Shown here piece by piece: positions 62,691-64,000 of a stretch of DNA of 64,000 bases. The position numbers and the translations under genes were made by a program. A model generated the notes under the pieces. The model did no database searches. It was not told the origin of the DNA and was given only the letters and a program-made list of their open reading frames with translations. Source of the DNA: Isoperla grammatica (lineage: Eukaryota; Arthropoda; Insecta; Plecoptera; Perlodidae); contig CAMDTW010000602.1 of NCBI GenBank assembly GCA_945910005.1, positions 1 to 64,000 on the forward strand. Reading direction: 5' to 3'. Positions within the stretch are counted from its first letter, which is position 1. Each line of letters starts with the position of its first letter.

Positions 62691-64000
62691 GTTGCATTCT
62701 TCAAGAGTATAATGAAAATGCATAAATTGAGTTTTTTCGTCGTTTTTGGTTAAAATATGCATAAAAAAAAGAAATTGGCTGATTTCAGTCTATCTACCAC
62801 AAACTTCCAGTTTTAAGAGGAATCTTGCATACGGCCGGGATTCCTAAGGGTTTCAACCAAAGTTGACAAATCGTGTTTTTAGAGCGTTTCAGGCTCCAAT
62901 AAGCACAATTTGTCCATTTCGTCACATTTCGATAACTTCTATAGAAGTTACACCCTCCGTTGAAAAATAAGAAGTATAGGCTGCATTCTTCAAGAGTATA
63001 ATTAAAATGCATAAATTGAGTTTTTTCGTCGTTTTTGGTTAAAATATGCATAAAAAATAGAAATTGGCTGATTTCAGTCCATCTACCACAAACTTCCAGT
63101 TTTAAGAGGAATCTTGCATACGGCCGGGATTCCTAAGGGTTTCAACCAAAGTTGACAAATCGTTGTTTTAGAGCGTTTCAGGCTCCAATAAGCACAATTT
63201 GTCCATTTCTTTACATTTCGATAACTTCTATAGAAGTTACACCCTCCGTTGAAAAATAAAAATTATAGGCTGCATTCTTCAAGAGTATAATGAAAATGCA
63301 TAAATTGAGTTTTTTCGTCGTTTTTGGTTAAAATATGCATAAAATAAAGAAAAAGGCTGATTTTAGTCTATCTACCACAAACTTCCAGTTTTAAGAGGAA
63401 TCTTGCATACGGCTGGGATTCCTAAGGGTTTCAACCAAATTGCACAAATCGTTGTTGTAGAGCGTTTCAGGCTCAAATAAGCACAATTTGTCCATTTCGT
63501 CACATTTCGATAACTTCTATAGAAGTTACACCCTCCGTCGAAAAATAAGAATTATAGGTTGCATTCTTCAAGAGTATAATGAAAATGCATAAATTAAGTT
63601 TTTTCGTCGTTTTTGGTTAAAAATTTGCATAAAAAATAGAAATTGGCTGATTTCAGTCTATCTACCACAAACATCCAGTTTTAAGAGGAATCTTGCATAC
63701 GGCCGGGATTCCTAAGGGTTTCAACCAAAGTTGACAAATCGTTGTTTTAGAGCGTTTTAGGCTCCAATAAGCACAATTTGTCCATTTCGTAACATTTCGA
63801 TAACTTCCATAGAAGTTACACCCTCCGTTGAAAAATAAGAATTATAGGCTGCATTCTTCAAGAGTATAATGAAAATGCATAAATTGAGTTTTTTCGTCGT
63901 TTATGGTTAAAATATGCATAAAATATAGAAATTGGCTGATTTCTGTCTATCTACCACAAACTTCCAGTTTTAAGAGGAATCTTGCATACGGCTGGGATTC
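62691..64000 (+). repeat. Start of a third 7.2-kb HOR copy (cut by window end)
   Basis: It aligns with 49,750 onward and 56,950 onward (open-frame marker 62,794 against 57,058 and 49,849). It shares AGTCCATC, CTTTACATTTCG, AAATAAAGAAAAAGG, ACAAACATCC and CTTCCATAGAAG. Near 63,820 it departs from the others: CCGTTG with ATAGGCTGC instead of CCGTCG with ATAGGTTGC. Private changes include GTATAATTAAAATG at 63,000 and TTAAAAATTTGC near 63,617. Confidence 0.82.

Larger units (their letters stand above)
55861..62750 (+). repeat. 7.2-kb HOR, copy 2 (318 bp shorter)
   Basis: The offset falls from 7,209 to 6,891 between 51,512/58,721 and 53,591/60,482, and stays there (54,121 to 61,012; 55,277 to 62,168). 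The 318 bp are a 29-bp deletion at 58,773/58,774 plus loss of the one monomer that carries GTAGC and CAGTCTCC in copy 1. From about 62,550 the sequence switches to the start of a third copy. Confidence 0.87.
1..64000. repeat. Tandem satellite DNA array, 289-bp monomer
   Basis: The window is a continuous head-to-tail array of one AT-rich repeat. The anchor GAGGAATCTTGCATACGG falls at 144, 433, 721, 1,011 and 1,299, giving spacings of 289, 288, 290 and 288, and the same spacing holds to the end. All monomers I followed point the same way. No transposon, gene or unique sequence breaks the array. Frames drift by one base per monomer and contain stops, so the short open frames are not genes. Arrays of this kind form centromeric or heterochromatic blocks in plants and animals; that role is inferred here. 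I do not recognise the family by name. The alternative is a subtelomeric or interstitial satellite block. Confidence 0.98.

Noticed and set aside
1..64000. CRISPR-like array, because of regularly spaced repeats
   Set aside because: There are no unique spacers; the full 289-bp period is repeated. It is a satellite, not repeat plus spacer.
1..64000. A named satellite family or species assignment
   Set aside because: I do not recognise the monomer. Guessing a genus from period length alone would not be supported; a database search is needed.

Overview
The whole 64 kb is one uninterrupted tandem array of a satellite DNA. The usual monomer is 289 bp (for example 144 to 433 and 26,022 to 26,311 to 26,600), so the window holds roughly 220 head-to-tail copies, all in the same orientation. 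One hand-counted monomer (433-720) has 100 G+C in 288 bases, about 35% GC. I found no gene, RNA gene, transposon, CRISPR array or unique DNA. The short open frames (63-88 codons) are fragments of the repeat: 289 leaves remainder 1 on division by 3, so every monomer shifts the frame and all frames meet stops.

A long, homogeneous AT-rich array with multi-monomer higher-order repeats (HORs) is typical of a eukaryotic centromere or heterochromatic block. A plant is plausible, but I do not recognise this family by name and the sequence alone does not fix the species or prove centromere function.

Monomers fall into a few classes, told apart mainly at one junction: alpha (TAATAATGTTAGTGTGC..CTGAAAG), beta (ATAGGCTGC..AGTATAATG), gamma (ATAGGTTGC..AGTATTATG) and delta (ATAGTTTTTATTCTTATGC, about 273 bp because of a 16-bp deletion). 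A second marker is AAGTTGACAAATC versus AATTGCACAAATC, and a third is ACGGCCGGG versus ACGGCTGGG. The classes recur in fixed orders, which reveals the HORs.

Layout: 1-2,618 is repeated at 6,053-8,670. A module X (about 2.87 kb when full) starts at 3,191 and recurs in eight full or shortened copies. 8,671-11,350 is a mosaic. 11,350-13,550 reappears at 22,530-24,450. A 4.59-kb unit of about 16 monomers is tandemly doubled (13,360-17,940 and 17,941-22,530). 24,450-26,950 matches 18,130-20,050 plus a single-monomer triplication. A 12.07-kb unit (27,607-39,680) is followed by a second copy expanded to 14.37 kb (39,681-54,058); the extra length is accounted for by one 2,006-bp local duplication plus one monomer. 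The end is a 7.2-kb unit copied again with 318 bp lost, then the start of a third copy. Unequal crossover breakpoints can be read in several chimeric monomers.

Each monomer also carries structural motifs: an 18-bp perfect palindrome, a 7-bp-stem inverted repeat, helically phased A/T tracts and a 10-bp direct repeat of CATTTCG. Two stretches (about 11.3-16.2 kb and 44.1-45.95 kb) have a dense excess of one-base indels compared with their sister copies and may be poorly polished assembly rather than biology.
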